Positions 1 through 9,301 of a stretch of DNA of 64,000 bases are shown here, piece by piece. Origin of the DNA: an uncultured Bacteroidales bacterium (lineage in GTDB: Bacteria; Bacteroidota; Bacteroidia; Bacteroidales; Bacteroidaceae); contig CACYXI010000037.1 of the NCBI GenBank assembly GCA_902778265.1, positions 1 through 64,000 on the forward strand, in the 5' to 3' direction. The notes beneath the pieces are model-generated. The model was not told the DNA's origin. It did not search any database and was given only the letters and a program-made list of their open reading frames with translations. A program made the position numbers and the translations under genes. Numbering within the stretch: the first letter of the stretch is position 1; each line of letters opens with the position of its first letter.

Positions 1-80
1 TTGCTTTTAAGTTTACCATATCAATTAAAAAATTAGTGAATAATGTGACTTCTTTTTGTTCTCGTTTTGCAGTGCCATTT

Positions 81-120
81 TTTAGTGTAAAACATTTGCT
101 GATTTAGTGTAAAGCATTTG
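81..120. repeat. short direct repeat, 2 copies
   Basis: Two 18-base copies (81-98 and 103-120) differ at one base and begin 22 bp apart, about two helical turns. The word starts TTTAGTGTAAA and ends CATTTG. No gene lies in 1-240. The pair could be a binding site for a gene left of the window, but nothing proves that. Confidence 0.5.
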
Positions 121-165
121 TAAAACGAACTCGTCATGGACTGCTTGTTTTATGAGCAGAATGAG

Positions 166-211
166 CAGAAAAGAAGCGAGGCAAGTACCTGTTCGCCAAG
201 TACTTGCCTCG
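166..211 (-). terminator. intrinsic terminator of ppdK
   Basis: A perfect 12-bp stem (177-188 with 200-211) and an 11-base loop lie 30 bp past the ppdK stop codon. On the minus strand the hairpin is followed by the T-rich stretch CTTCTTTTC, the form of a Rho-independent terminator. Confidence 0.8.
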
Positions 212-240
212 TATTTCACTAATTTTCAGCATCTTACCGT

Positions 241-2961
241 TTATTCCTCTACGGCAGCCTGTGCGGCTGCGAGTCGTGCGATAGGTACGCGGAATGGTGA
301 GCAAGAAGCATAGTTCATGCCTACCTTTGCACAGAACTTGACTGATGATGGTTCGCCACCATGCTCGCCACAGATACCTGTGCGGAGGCCTGGACGGGTC
401 TTGCGACCATTATCTACAGCCATCTTGATGAGCTGACCTACACCCTCCTGATCGAGTACCTGGAATGGGTCAACCTTCAGAATCTTCTTCTCCATGTATG
501 CTGGGAGGAATGAAGCGATGTCGTCACGAGAATAGCCGAAGGTCATCTGTGTGAGGTCGTTAGTACCGAATGAGAAGTACTCTGCCTCCTCGGCAATGAG
601 ACCTGCGGTGAGGGCTGCACGAGGAATCTCAATCATTGTACCAATCTCGAAGTCGAGGGTTACGCCTTCCTCTGCAAATACTGCCTCTGCATTAGCCTTG
701 ATGATAGCCTTCTGCTGCTTAAGCTCGTTGACAGTACCGATGAGCGGAACCATGATCTCTGGATGTGGGTCGAATCCTTCCTTCTTCAACTGACAAGCTG
801 CACCGAGGATGGCGCGTGTCTGCATTGCAGTAATCTCAGGGAATGTGATACCGAGACGGCAGCCACGATGTCCGAGCATTGGATTGTTCTCTGCGAGAGA
901 GTTTACACGACGGCGTATCTCCTCAACGCTCACGCCCATCTCCTTCGCCATTGTCTCCTGACCAGCAGCATCGTGTGGCACGAACTCATGCAATGGTGGG
1001 TCGAGCAGACGGATGTTGACGTGAAGTCCGTCCATTGCCTTGAGGATTCCGTAGAAGTCTGCCTTCTGATAAGGCAGGAGCTTGGCAAGTGCCTTCTCAC
1101 GACCTTCAACGGTGTCGGCAAGAATCATCTCACGCATAGCCACGATCTTCTGGTCGTCGAAGAACATGTGCTCGGTACGGGTGAGTCCGATACCCTTTGC
1201 ACCGAATGCACGTGCCACCTGAGCATCGTGTGGAGTGTCGGCATTGGTACGAACCTCCATCTTGGTATATTTGTCGCAGAGATCCATAAGCTCCTTGAAG
1301 TCGCCAGAAAGCTCCGCAGCCTTTGTCTCAATCTGTCCGGCATAAACCTGACCAGTAGTACCGTTGAGCGAGATGAAGTCACCCTCCTTATATACTGTGC
1401 CGTCAATCTCAACGGTCTTTGCCTTATAGTCAACATTGATAGCTCCTGCACCTGATACGCAGCACTTACCCATACCACGAGCCACTACGGCAGCGTGAGA
1501 GGTCATACCGCCACGAGCGGTGAGGATACCTTCAGCCGATGCCATACCTGCAAGGTCTTCAGGAGAGGTCTCGATACGAACCATGATAACCTTGTGGCCG
1601 TCGTCGTGCCATTTCTCTGCATCGTCAGCATGGAACACGATCTGACCACAAGCAGCACCAGGAGAAGCAGGAAGTCCCTGTGTGATTACCTTCGCCTTAG
1701 AGAGAGCGAGCTTGTCGAAGACTGGGTGAAGGAGTTCGTCGAGTTTCTGAGGCTCACAACGTAGGATAGCAGTCTTCTCGTCGATAAGACCTTCGTGCAT
1801 CAGATCCATAGCGATCTTCACCATAGCGGTACCTGTGCGCTTACCGTTACGAGTCTGGAGGAACCATAGCTTACCCTCCTGAACGGTGAACTCCATATCC
1901 TGCATATCGTGATAGTGATGCTCAAGGGCATCCTGAATCTGATTAAGCTGCTGATAGATCTCAGGCATTGCCTCTTCCATTGAAGGGTACTTTGCTGCAC
2001 GCTCTGCCTCAGAAATGCCTGCACGCTCAGCCCAACGCTGAGAACCAATCTTAGTGATCTGCTGTGGTGTACGGATACCAGCCACAACATCCTCACCCTG
2101 AGCGTTGACGAGATACTCACCATTGAAAAGGTTCTCACCATTTCCCGCATCGCGAGAGAAGCAAACGCCAGTAGCCGACGTATCGCCCATGTTACCGAAT
2201 ACCATAGCCATAACTGATACGGCTGTACCCCACTCGTCAGGAATACCTTCCATCTTACGATAGAGGATAGCGCGCTCGTTCATCCAAGAACGGAACACGG
2301 CACAGATAGCGCCCCAGAGCTGTGTGATAGGATCGTCAGGGAAGTCAGAGCCTGTCTGCTCCTTGATAGCAGCCTTGAAGAGCTTCACGAGTTTCTGGAG
2401 TGACTCAACGGAGAGATCCTTGTCGAGCTCTACGCCCTGCTCCTTCTTCACCTCATCAATAATCTTCTCGAATGGGTCAATATCTTCCTTGTTCTCAGGC
2501 TTCATGCCGAGAACCACATCACCATACATCTGCACGAAGCGGCGGTATGAGTCGTAAACGAAGTGTGGATTGTTTGTCTTCTTAGCCATGCCAGCAGCAA
2601 CCTCATCGTTAAGACCGAGATTGAGGATAGTGTCCATCATACCTGGCATTGATGCACGTGCACCAGAACGAACGGAAACAAGGAGAGGATTGTTGACGTC
2701 ACCGAACTTGCAGTTCATAAGGTTCTCGATATGCTTAACGGCAGCATTTACATCGTCATTCAGGAGTTCAACGATCTTCTCCTGACCTACCTTATAATAC
2801 TCATTACATGTGTCAGTGGTAATAGTGAAACCCGGAGGTACAGGTACTCCGATAAGGTTCATCTCTGCAAGGTTGGCACCCTTGCCACCAAGTGCTTCAC
2901 GCATTTGCGCGTTACCTTCAGCCTGTCCATTGCCGAAGGTGTAAACTCTTTTTTGTGTCAT
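241..2961 (-). CDS. ppdK: pyruvate, phosphate dikinase
   Basis: Interconverts pyruvate + ATP + Pi and phosphoenolpyruvate + AMP + PPi in the cytosol, linking glycolysis and gluconeogenesis in anaerobes. The 906 residues match the family length. The N-terminal ATP-grasp half begins with the motif GGKGANLAEM. The swivelling phosphohistidine domain carries GGMTSHAAVVARGMG with the catalytic His at about residue 489. The C-terminal PEP/pyruvate barrel has EIGTMIEIPRAAL and SFGTNDLTQM, and the catalytic Cys in GICGEHGGEP at about residue 864. The start is the ATG at 2961, with a Bacteroidota promoter about 115 bp upstream and a strong terminator downstream, so it is probably monocistronic. Identification is near certain. 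Confidence 0.97.
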   Translation of the reverse strand: MTQKRVYTFGNGQAEGNAQMREALGGKGANLAEMNLIGVPVPPGFTITTDTCNEYYKVGQEKIVELLNDDVNAAVKHIENLMNCKFGDVNNPLLVSVRSGARASMPGMMDTILNLGLNDEVAAGMAKKTNNPHFVYDSYRRFVQMYGDVVLGMKPENKEDIDPFEKIIDEVKKEQGVELDKDLSVESLQKLVKLFKAAIKEQTGSDFPDDPITQLWGAICAVFRSWMNERAILYRKMEGIPDEWGTAVSVMAMVFGNMGDTSATGVCFSRDAGNGENLFNGEYLVNAQGEDVVAGIRTPQQITKIGSQRWAERAGISEAERAAKYPSMEEAMPEIYQQLNQIQDALEHHYHDMQDMEFTVQEGKLWFLQTRNGKRTGTAMVKIAMDLMHEGLIDEKTAILRCEPQKLDELLHPVFDKLALSKAKVITQGLPASPGAACGQIVFHADDAEKWHDDGHKVIMVRIETSPEDLAGMASAEGILTARGGMTSHAAVVARGMGKCCVSGAGAINVDYKAKTVEIDGTVYKEGDFISLNGTTGQVYAGQIETKAAELSGDFKELMDLCDKYTKMEVRTNADTPHDAQVARAFGAKGIGLTRTEHMFFDDQKIVAMREMILADTVEGREKALAKLLPYQKADFYGILKAMDGLHVNIRLLDPPLHEFVPHDAAGQETMAKEMGVSVEEIRRRVNSLAENNPMLGHRGCRLGITFPEITAMQTRAILGAACQLKKEGFDPHPEIMVPLIGTVNELKQQKAIIKANAEAVFAEEGVTLDFEIGTMIEIPRAALTAGLIAEEAEYFSFGTNDLTQMTFGYSRDDIASFLPAYMEKKILKVDPFQVLDQEGVGQLIKMAVDNGRKTRPGLRTGICGEHGGEPSSVKFCAKVGMNYASCSPFRVPIARLAAAQAAVEE

Positions 2962-3074
2962 TTCTTTTAATGTAGTGTTTATAGTTTTAGGTTATTACCT
3001 TAAAAATTTGTTTTCCACTAAATTATCAATTTTCAATTTTGGGATTGTCAATTGCTTTTAGTCATTAGGGATTG

Positions 3075-3106
3075 CAAATGTATGAAAATAAAAGATAACC
3101 ACCAAA
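3075..3106 (-). promoter_or_regulatory. ppdK promoter
   Basis: On the minus strand, TTTG (3106-3103), 20 bases, then TACATTTG (3082-3075) matches the Bacteroidota sigma-70 consensus TTTG-N19/20-TAnnTTTG. It predicts a leader of about 105 bases in front of ppdK. Confidence 0.65.
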
Positions 3107-3185
3107 TTTTTTATTGTTTTTTTACACTTTTTGCCGTATTGGTCAATTTTAACATCAATTTAACACCTATGTCAGAAAAAATTAG

Positions 3186-3193
3186 TACCTTTG
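3186..3193 (+). promoter_or_regulatory. -7 box of rlmD promoter
   Basis: TACCTTTG fits the Bacteroidota -7 element TAnnTTTG, 23 bases before the rlmD start. No good -33 TTTG stands at the expected distance, so only the -7 half is well supported. Confidence 0.5.
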
Positions 3194-3215
3194 CACCAAA
3201 TTCGAATTTTCAAAA

Positions 3216-4646
3216 ATGGCAAGAAAGAAAAAACCATTACCTATACTTGAAAATATCACAATTCAGGACATTGCCGCCGAAGGCAAGTGCGTTGTTCGCG
3301 TCAATGATCTCGTGGTATTCGTTCCATTCTGCGTCCCAGGCGATGTGGTTGACTTGCAGATTAAGCGTAAGAAGCATTCATACGCCGAGGCAGAGGTTAT
3401 AAAGTTCCATAAACTGAGTGACGTTCGTGCAGTTCCTTTCTGCGAGCATTTCGGTATATGTGGTGGATGTAAGTGGCAGAACCTGCCATACGAGGCTCAG
3501 ATAAAGGCTAAGCAGAAGCAGGTTAGCGATCAGCTACATAGAATAGGTAAGATAGAGTTGCCTGAGTTCCGTCCGATTCTCGGTAGCGTGAAGACTCAGG
3601 AGTATCGCAACAAGCTCGACTATGGTTGCAGCAGCAAGCAGTGGCTCACTCAGGAGCAGATGAAGGCGCAGATTCCTTTCTCTCCTGCTATCGGCTTCCA
3701 TATCACAGGTGCATTCGATAAGATTCTGCCTGTGGAGAAGTGTTGGCTGATGGATGATCTGCACAACGACATTCGCAACTCTATTCGTGACTATGCCCTT
3801 GAGAACGGGCTTTCTTTCTTCGACCTCCGTCAGCAGGTAGGTCTGCTTCGTGACATCATCATCCGTTGCAGCAATAGCGGCGAATGGATGGTTATTCTCC
3901 AGATGCACTTCGACCGTACATCTGACGAGGCATTGAAGCAGAGCGAGAAGGAGGCAATGGGACTTTTGCAGTTCGTTGCCGACAAGTTCCCGCAGATCAC
4001 TTCCCTACTCTGGCTCGACAATCAGAAATGCAACGATACAATCGGCGATCAGGATATTCACGTATTCAAGGGCAAGGATCATATGCTCTTGTTGATGGAA
4101 GACCTGAAGTTTAAGGTTGGTCCTAAATCATTCTACCAGACAAATACCGAGCAGGCTTACCACTTATATTCCGTTGCACGCGAATTTGCACAGCTTACAG
4201 GCAATGAGGTTGTCTATGACCTCTACACTGGCACTGGTACCATCGCCAACTTCGTGGCTCGCAAAGCTAAGAAGGTTGTGGGCATTGAGTATGTTCCAGA
4301 GGCTATTGAGGACGCGAAGGTGAACTCTGAGCTTAACGGTATCGGCAACACCGATTTCTATGCAGGTGACATGAAGGATATCCTTACCGATGATTTCATT
4401 GCCCAGCACGGTCAGCCTGACGTTATCATCACCGACCCACCTCGTGCCGGTATGCATCAGGACGTAATCGACACAATCCTCAGAGCTAAGCCACAGCGTA
4501 TAGTATATGTAAGTTGTAACCCTGCCACTCAGGCACGCGACTTGCAGTTGCTCGACGTTGATTATAAGGTTGTAGAGGTACAGCCAGTTGATATGTTCCC
4601 ACACACTCCACACGTTGAGAACGTTGTGCTGTTGGTTAGGAAATAG
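3216..4646 (+). CDS. rlmD: 23S rRNA (uracil-5-)-methyltransferase, RlmD/RumA family
   Basis: SAM-dependent methylase that makes 5-methyluridine in RNA, most likely 23S rRNA. An N-terminal TRAM-like domain (about 1-65) is followed by the iron-sulfur cysteines C76-x5-C82-x2-C85 with a fourth at about C176, the RumA pattern. The Rossmann domain has YDLYTGTGTIANFVA for SAM and ITDPPRAGMHQDVI. The catalytic nucleophile sits in YVSCNPATQ at about C434. The 476-residue length fits Bacteroidota members. The ATG at 3216 is the first codon of the conserved TRAM start. A His-rich small gene follows after 54 bp and may be cotranscribed. The exact target uridine cannot be told from sequence. Confidence 0.92.
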   Translation: MARKKKPLPILENITIQDIAAEGKCVVRVNDLVVFVPFCVPGDVVDLQIKRKKHSYAEAEVIKFHKLSDVRAVPFCEHFGICGGCKWQNLPYEAQIKAKQKQVSDQLHRIGKIELPEFRPILGSVKTQEYRNKLDYGCSSKQWLTQEQMKAQIPFSPAIGFHITGAFDKILPVEKCWLMDDLHNDIRNSIRDYALENGLSFFDLRQQVGLLRDIIIRCSNSGEWMVILQMHFDRTSDEALKQSEKEAMGLLQFVADKFPQITSLLWLDNQKCNDTIGDQDIHVFKGKDHMLLLMEDLKFKVGPKSFYQTNTEQAYHLYSVAREFAQLTGNEVVYDLYTGTGTIANFVARKAKKVVGIEYVPEAIEDAKVNSELNGIGNTDFYAGDMKDILTDDFIAQHGQPDVIITDPPRAGMHQDVIDTILRAKPQRIVYVSCNPATQARDLQLLDVDYKVVEVQPVDMFPHTPHVENVVLLVRK

Positions 4647-4700
4647 TATATAATAAAGATTAAAGTAGTATTACCCCAAAAATAAAAACAAAATAAATAT

Positions 4701-4922
4701 ATGAGTACAACCAATAATGAAAGCCTTCATCACCACCACCATCATCACCACCACAGTCACGGTGAACACAAGAAAGATGATACTGGTATATTCAGAAGAA
4801 GAATGTCTGACCACGTGAAGCGTGTCAGATTTATAAGACGTGTCGTTTCTATTACAACAATCACAATCGCAATCATAGTTTCACTTGCTGTGGTTTATGC
4901 GTATGTGATTGATAGAGGGTAA
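4701..4922 (+). CDS. small His-rich single-pass membrane protein
   Basis: This 73-residue protein has nine consecutive histidines at residues 10-18, then HSHGEH, a basic stretch (residues 32-47) and one hydrophobic helix (about 48-68) ending near the C terminus. The predicted topology is His-rich head inside, with the arginine-rich segment at the membrane face by the positive-inside rule. It lies 54 bp after rlmD, and a terminator follows at 5031-5070. I recognise no family. A metal-binding head is the obvious idea from composition but is unproven. Gene-like placement and the clean membrane helix argue that it is real. Confidence 0.6.
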   Translation: MSTTNNESLHHHHHHHHHSHGEHKKDDTGIFRRRMSDHVKRVRFIRRVVSITTITIAIIVSLAVVYAYVIDRG

Positions 4923-4947
4923 AAAAATACCCACACAGACCCACACA

Positions 4948-5152
4948 GCCCCCCCCCTTACCCCTCCCATAAAGGGAGGGGAGTAGAATGTACTACTAAT
5001 CCAAAGGGAATTTGACATCATCACATATCAAAAATACCAATCCGATCTAAAAAATCAGATTGGTATTTTTATGTTGCCATTAGAAATCCTTATCAGCGAA
5101 ATTTACTAACTACTCCACTCCCTTTATGGGAGGGGTAAGGGGGTGGGTCTTT
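4948..5152. repeat. inverted pair of GC-rich palindromic repeats around a terminator
   Basis: A C-rich copy at 4948-4985 (core ACCCCTCCCATAAAGGGAGG) and its reverse complement at 5113-5150 bracket the terminator at 5031-5070. The right copy ends exactly at the stop codon of the lipoprotein at 5152. Related copies occur at 27837-27872 and 31244-31283, where they are translated. Confidence 0.75.
5031..5070. terminator. bidirectional intrinsic terminator
   Basis: A 16-bp stem with one mismatch (5031-5046 with 5054-5069) is flanked by A-run and T-run, so it can end transcription from both the His-rich gene (plus) and the lipoprotein gene (minus). Confidence 0.8.
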
Positions 5153-5562
5153 TAAATATTCACCCTAAACAGCACTTTCTTCGGCTCTTTCTCCGAATGG
5201 CAGACATACTCGAACTTGAAGCCTGCCTCTATGAAATTCTTCAAACCAGTCGATTCCCTGACCGACTGCGTAAGCATATCCGTTATCTTATCCCTGTTCT
5301 CTTCTATTATCTTCGGATCATCGAGCAAATCACAGAACGAGAGATAATAGATATACACATTTCTTTTCTTATCAAAAACGATACTATCCGTCCTACTGTA
5401 ATTCACCACAGGAGTAGGGCAATAACGCTCCGTATATTCCTTCGCCTGTCGTGCCGCCTTATCCTCCAATGACTCTTGGCAGGAAGATAATCCTCCTACC
5501 GCCAAAAGCAACAGAAGCCCCACAGGGAGTTTCTTAACATTATTGATGCTAAAAGAAATCAT
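5152..5562 (-). CDS. small lipoprotein of unknown function
   Basis: The 136-residue product starts with a lipoprotein signal peptide: basic N-terminus, leucine-rich core at about 13-24, and lipobox LSSC with the lipidated Cys at residue 28. The mature part is charged and has no motif I recognise; predicted location is a membrane facing the periplasm. It stands alone between the terminator at 5031-5070 and a large repeat element at 5592. Its stop codon lies at the border of the GC-rich repeat copy at 5113-5150, so the C terminus may have been altered by repeat insertion. Confidence 0.7.
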   Translation of the reverse strand: MISFSINNVKKLPVGLLLLLAVGGLSSCQESLEDKAARQAKEYTERYCPTPVVNYSRTDSIVFDKKRNVYIYYLSFCDLLDDPKIIEENRDKITDMLTQSVRESTGLKNFIEAGFKFEYVCHSEKEPKKVLFRVNI

Positions 5563-5591
5563 AATTTTCTCTTTATATTTACTTAATGATT

Positions 5592-5815
5592 GTCTGCATT
5601 TGCCCGACAGCGCCCCGAAGGGGCAATGAGCACATAGCCCAGGGCAACGCCCTGTGGGAAAATAGCAGGATAGCTAACGCCCTGAAGGGGCAAAAGCATT
5701 TATTTTTTTTAGAGCTTTTGCCCTTACAGGGCGAATATACTAACTACCTTGTACATAGGGCGTTGCCCTATGCTATGTGCTTTTGGGCTTTCAGCCCGCC
5801 TGTCACGTAATTGCG
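5592..5815. repeat. multi-hairpin element, GCCCC-GAA-GGGGC type, copy 1
   Basis: A roughly 220-bp imperfect palindrome made of consecutive mini-hairpins with mostly three-base loops: GCCCC-GAA-GGGGC, GGGC-AAC-GCCC, GCCCT-TAC-AGGGC, GGGC-GTT-GCCC, GGGCT-TTC-AGCCC. Closely similar copies are at 31953-32172 (inverted) and 39243-39475. Short ORFs inside are artefacts. Confidence 0.8.
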
Positions 5816-5837
5816 CGTAATCATATTTACTTATTAA

Positions 5838-5905
5838 AAACACAAAAGCCGCAAAGTCGCAGAGTTTTTATTCCTCTGTGCCTTAGCGTCTTTGCGTTCA
5901 AATAC
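5838..5905. repeat. GCAAAGTCGCAGAG-type short dispersed repeat
   Basis: An inverted pair, AAGCCGCAAAGTCGCAGAG and its imperfect complement ending TCTTTGCGTT. Relatives are at 26461-26521, 27905-27927, 30660-30720, 39170-39195, 55073-55100 and 56437-56462, always intergenic or at gene ends. Confidence 0.7.
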
Positions 5906-5910
5906 GATCT

Positions 5911-5944
5911 AACATCCTTCCCTTTGGGAAGGCTTGGTTAGGCT
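5911..5944. repeat. AGCCTAACCAAGCCTTCCC-type repeat
   Basis: CCTTCCCTTTGGGAAGG is a hairpin followed by CTTGGTTAGGCT. It reaches the stop codon of the Crp-like gene. Other copies are at 16426-16480, 46910-46945 and 47020-47093. Confidence 0.65.
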
Positions 5945-6539
5945 AATCAATCAGCGTTGATGACCTCACGCGACTCAATGTCTCTGGAGTCATCTGCAAG
6001 AATGATGCGATATAAACCAGCGGTGCACGGAGCACTACCTGTGGAGCAGACTTGCAGATACGGCGATATCTGTTCTGTGCACTCTCGAAACGCACCATAT
6101 CTGAGTGCTTCTGACTCTTGATAAGGCTCTCCTCCAATATCTTACGATACAGAATCTGGATATTCTGATTATGAAGTGCAACCTCCTCAAGTCTCTTTCT
6201 CGGAATTGCATACACATACGTTGGCTCAAGCGCCTCGCACATCAGCTTGGTAGGTGTCTCGGTGAAAAGACTCTCTATACAGAAGAACATGTCGCCATCC
6301 ACAGCAAGGTTCTCTGTGACTTCCTTGTCATTCTTATAGTAATACTGACGCACGAGACCTTTATGCAGGTAATAGAAGTTCTGACAAATCTCGTCCTCCG
6401 CCAGAATCTTCTCACCCTTGGAGAACTTCAGCGGTACAAGAATGCTCTCGAGAACATCAAGTTCCTCGTGAGTCATCGTGCTATAACGTCGTGCAAGCTC
6501 TCGAGCTATGTCACGAACAGGAATGTTAAGGTCTTTCAT
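5943..6539 (-). CDS. Crp/Fnr-family transcription regulator
   Basis: The 198 residues comprise a cyclic-nucleotide-binding-type beta-roll (about 30-120; KGEKILAEDEICQNFYYLHK, then GDMFFCIESLF) and a C-terminal winged-helix segment (about 160-198; YIASFLQMTPETLSRVRS). The glycine- and arginine-rich phosphate-binding cassette of true cAMP receptors is not evident, so the ligand may be something else or none. Likely a soluble DNA-binding regulator of unknown regulon. It sits 84 bp downstream of lepA on the same strand. Its last codons abut a dispersed repeat, but the recognition helix looks complete. Confidence 0.85.
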   Translation of the reverse strand: MKDLNIPVRDIARELARRYSTMTHEELDVLESILVPLKFSKGEKILAEDEICQNFYYLHKGLVRQYYYKNDKEVTENLAVDGDMFFCIESLFTETPTKLMCEALEPTYVYAIPRKRLEEVALHNQNIQILYRKILEESLIKSQKHSDMVRFESAQNRYRRICKSAPQVVLRAPLVYIASFLQMTPETLSRVRSSTLID

Positions 6540-6623
6540 AAGATTTGCGGTTGAGGATCTTATTTGTTTTTATTTTTAGAAGCATAAGGGAGCGAAACTC
6601 CCAGTACTCCTTTTTACATATTT

Positions 6624-8405
6624 TTAGTCAAGTTTCAATACTGCGAGGAATGCCTTCTGAGGCACTTCCACGTTACCGATCTGCTTCATGCGCTTCTTGC
6701 CCTTCTTCTGCTTCTCAAGCAACTTACGCTTTCGGCTTACGTCACCTCCATAACACTTCGCCGTAACGTCCTTACGAACGCACTTGATAGTTTCACGGGC
6801 AACGATCTTTCCACCTATGGCTGCCTGAATAGCAATATCAAACTGCTGACGTGGAATCAGTTCCTTCAGCTTCTCGCACATACGACGACCGAACGTAACG
6901 GCATTGTCGTAGTGAGTAAGCGTAGAGAGCGCATCCACAGGCTCACCATTGAGCAGAATGTCAAGCTTAGCCAGACGGGAGAGTCGGAAACAATCCACGT
7001 GATAGTCGAACGAAGCATAACCCTTCGAAATGGATTTCAGCTTGTCGTAGAAGTCGATGACAATCTCACCGAGAGGAATCATGAAATGCAGTTCTACACG
7101 ATTGCCACTAACGTATTCCTGATTAACGAGTTCGCCTCGCTTGTCGAGACAGAGCTTCATTATCGGACCTATGTAGTTGGCATCTGTAATGATGGTAGCC
7201 TTAATGTAAGGCTCCTCAATATGGTCGATAAACGTCGGATCTGGCAATCCAGATGGGTTATGAACTTCCTTCGCCCCCCCCTGCTTGTCATACACCATGT
7301 ATGATACGTTAGGCACGGTGGTGATTACGTCCATATCAAACTCACGGTCAAGACGTTCCTGAACTATTTCCATGTGGAGCAAGCCGAGGAATCCGCAACG
7401 GAATCCGAAGCCGAGTGCAACCGAAGACTCAGGCATGAACGTGAGCGACGCATCATTGAGCTGAAGTTTCTCAAGCGATGCACGAAGGTTCTCATAGTCG
7501 GCAGGATCAATAGGATAGACACCGGCAAACACCATTGGCTTCACTTCCTGGAAGCCCTCAATAGCCTTGTCGCAAGGAGCATCCACATGAGTGATAGTAT
7601 CACCCACCTTCACTTCCTTCGCATCCTTAATGCCTGAAATGATGTAACCAACCTCGCCAGTCTTCATCTCATTGCGAGGCACCATATCCATTTTTAGCAC
7701 ACCGATTTCATCGGCATCATACTCCATACCAGTATTGAAGAACTTCACCTTGTCGCCCTTCTTAATAGATCCATTCAGAATCTTATAGTATGCTATGATA
7801 CCACGGAACGAATTGAATACAGAGTCGAAGATCAAGGCCTGTAGCGGAGCTTCTGTATCGCCCTTAGGACAAGGAATACGGTCAACTACGGCATCAAGAA
7901 TTTCCTGCACGCCTTCACCAGTTCTACCGCTGGCACGAAGAATATCGGAACGGTCGCAACCGATGAGTTCGATGATTTCATCCTCCACCTCATCAGGCAT
8001 TGCAGCCGGCATATCAATCTTGTTTATGACAGGGATAATCTCCAAGTCGTGGTCAATAGCCATGTAGAGGTTGGAAATTGTCTGAGCCTGAACGCCCTGC
8101 GTAGCATCCACCACAAGCAAAGCGCCCTCACACGCGGCAATGCTTCGGCTTACCTCGTAAGAGAAATCCACGTGTCCCGGAGTATCGATAAGGTTCAGGA
8201 TATACTTCTGACCATTGCGCTCATACTCCATCTGTATGGCGTGGCTCTTAATCGTAATGCCCCTCTCCTTCTCAAGATCCATATCATCAAGCATCTGGCC
8301 CTCAGTAATCTGGATAGTATTAGTCTTTTCCAGAAGACGATCGGCTATGGTACTTTTTCCGTGGTCGATATGAGCTATGATGCAGAAATTACGTATATTG
8401 TTCAT
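6624..8405 (-). CDS. lepA: elongation factor 4 (LepA), ribosomal back-translocase GTPase
   Basis: Translational GTPase that acts on stalled or mis-translocated ribosomes and in 30S biogenesis. Visible G-motifs: [14 protein letters not shown] (G1), [10 protein letters not shown] (G2), DTPGHVDF (G3), NKID (G4). The C-terminal LepA-specific domain ends with [20 protein letters not shown]. The 593-residue length is normal. The start ATG at 8405 lies only about 10 bp past a perfect Bacteroidota promoter, so the mRNA should be leaderless or nearly so. It is likely followed by the Crp-like gene in one transcript. Confidence 0.97.
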   Translation of the reverse strand: MNNIRNFCIIAHIDHGKSTIADRLLEKTNTIQITEGQMLDDMDLEKERGITIKSHAIQMEYERNGQKYILNLIDTPGHVDFSYEVSRSIAACEGALLVVDATQGVQAQTISNLYMAIDHDLEIIPVINKIDMPAAMPDEVEDEIIELIGCDRSDILRASGRTGEGVQEILDAVVDRIPCPKGDTEAPLQALIFDSVFNSFRGIIAYYKILNGSIKKGDKVKFFNTGMEYDADEIGVLKMDMVPRNEMKTGEVGYIISGIKDAKEVKVGDTITHVDAPCDKAIEGFQEVKPMVFAGVYPIDPADYENLRASLEKLQLNDASLTFMPESSVALGFGFRCGFLGLLHMEIVQERLDREFDMDVITTVPNVSYMVYDKQGGAKEVHNPSGLPDPTFIDHIEEPYIKATIITDANYIGPIMKLCLDKRGELVNQEYVSGNRVELHFMIPLGEIVIDFYDKLKSISKGYASFDYHVDCFRLSRLAKLDILLNGEPVDALSTLTHYDNAVTFGRRMCEKLKELIPRQQFDIAIQAAIGGKIVARETIKCVRKDVTAKCYGGDVSRKRKLLEKQKKGKKRMKQIGNVEVPQKAFLAVLKLD

Positions 8406-8414
8406 AATAGGTTA

Positions 8415-8445
8415 CAAAATTACTATTATTTCCGCAATTTTCAAA
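8415..8445 (-). promoter_or_regulatory. lepA promoter, nearly leaderless
   Basis: On the minus strand, TTTG (8445-8442), exactly 19 bases, then TAATTTTG (8422-8415), a full match to the Bacteroidota consensus. The box ends 9 bases from the ATG, so the predicted 5' leader is only a few bases. Confidence 0.8.
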
Positions 8446-8751
8446 GGAAATGCTAAATTTTAAGTTTTTTTAAGGGTGAGTTTTTTAAGGCTATCCCATA
8501 TTCCAAATACTTACGGATATAAAGACGGTGAACAATTCGTTCAGCGTTTCTACATCCAAAGACTGCGATTCGCAGCCTAACTCATAGTTTTTGGCAACTG
8601 ATTATATTCTGCAAAAATAATACAATGTATGCAAATGTACCAATATTATTTTGCTATGTAACATTTCCCTGTTTGTTCATCAGAAATGGCATGAGGAGGC
8701 CCTATTTCAGGGCGTCGTCAATCAAGACTCCCGTCATTTTCCCCGTCATTA

Positions 8752-8890
8752 GTCATTAGTCATTTTCGTCATTAAGCGAGCTAATGACGGGCGAAAATCG
8801 GCTATATAGTAAATATAATTTTTTATATTTACTATATAGAGGCAAAAATCCCCCCACGCACTTCCCTTAATGACGAAAATGACTAATGAC
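8752..8890. repeat. word-array palindrome A (TAATGAC / GTCATTA)
   Basis: Perfect 25-bp inverted arms (8752-8776 and 8866-8890) made of GTCATTAGTCATT words lie 89 bp apart. Between them is a perfect 16-bp-arm AT palindrome (8802-8817 with 8824-8839; CTATATAGTAAATATA). Extra words extend left to 8731. The region 8406-9301 has no convincing gene; this is its main content. Confidence 0.85.
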
Positions 8891-9024
8891 GGAAAGTGTT
8901 GACACTCGGAAATCCTTTCCGAAAATTTCTCTCTGTGTATCAGTGCGTTACAAAGGCAAAATGCAGATTCTCAGAAAACATCACACTTTGTTCGCGTTTT
9001 TTTCTGCATTCCAAATTTTTGTCA

Positions 9025-9241
9025 TAACTTTGCACACAGAATCAGGTGATGAGTGTTAGGTGTTGGCGGTCACGCTTTTCCAATCAAAGGCCACGAGCGG
9101 AAAAACAATTTCAGATTTTTAATTCCTAACTCTTATCTCTTCACTCTCAACACCCCTCCGCTTCAACTTCGCTTCAAATCCGCACCAAATCCCTACCAAA
9201 TCCCATTCCGGAATGGGAGGATGAAGGGCAACAGAAGGTAG
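9025..9241 (+). repeat. module downstream of palindrome A
   Basis: Starts with a promoter-like TAACTTTG (9025-9032). It then has CAATCAAAGGCCACGAGCGG (9080-9099), a TCTTCACTCTCAACACC tract, and tandem CAAATCCGC/CCAAATCCC words ending at CCCATTCCGGAATGGG. The same order of parts recurs at 14104-14410. The ORF here is not credible as a gene. Confidence 0.6.
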
Positions 9242-9301
9242 AATCAATACCAAAGCAGGGGAAGCATCCCATAATGACAAATCCCCCTGCATACGCTTGA
9301 T

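Noticed and set aside
763..1455. 230-codon plus-strand ORF inside ppdK
   Set aside because: It is the antisense of conserved ppdK sequence, with Cys/His/Leu-rich composition and no motif.
8484..8600. Minus-strand stretch reading ESQSLDVETLNELFTVF
   Set aside because: It looks like the tail of a protein but has no start, no homologue I recognise and only about 35 codons; kept only as a possible gene remnant.
9053..9241. 62-codon ORF after palindrome A
   Set aside because: It consists of the dispersed module also present at 14104-14410, where the frame is not kept.
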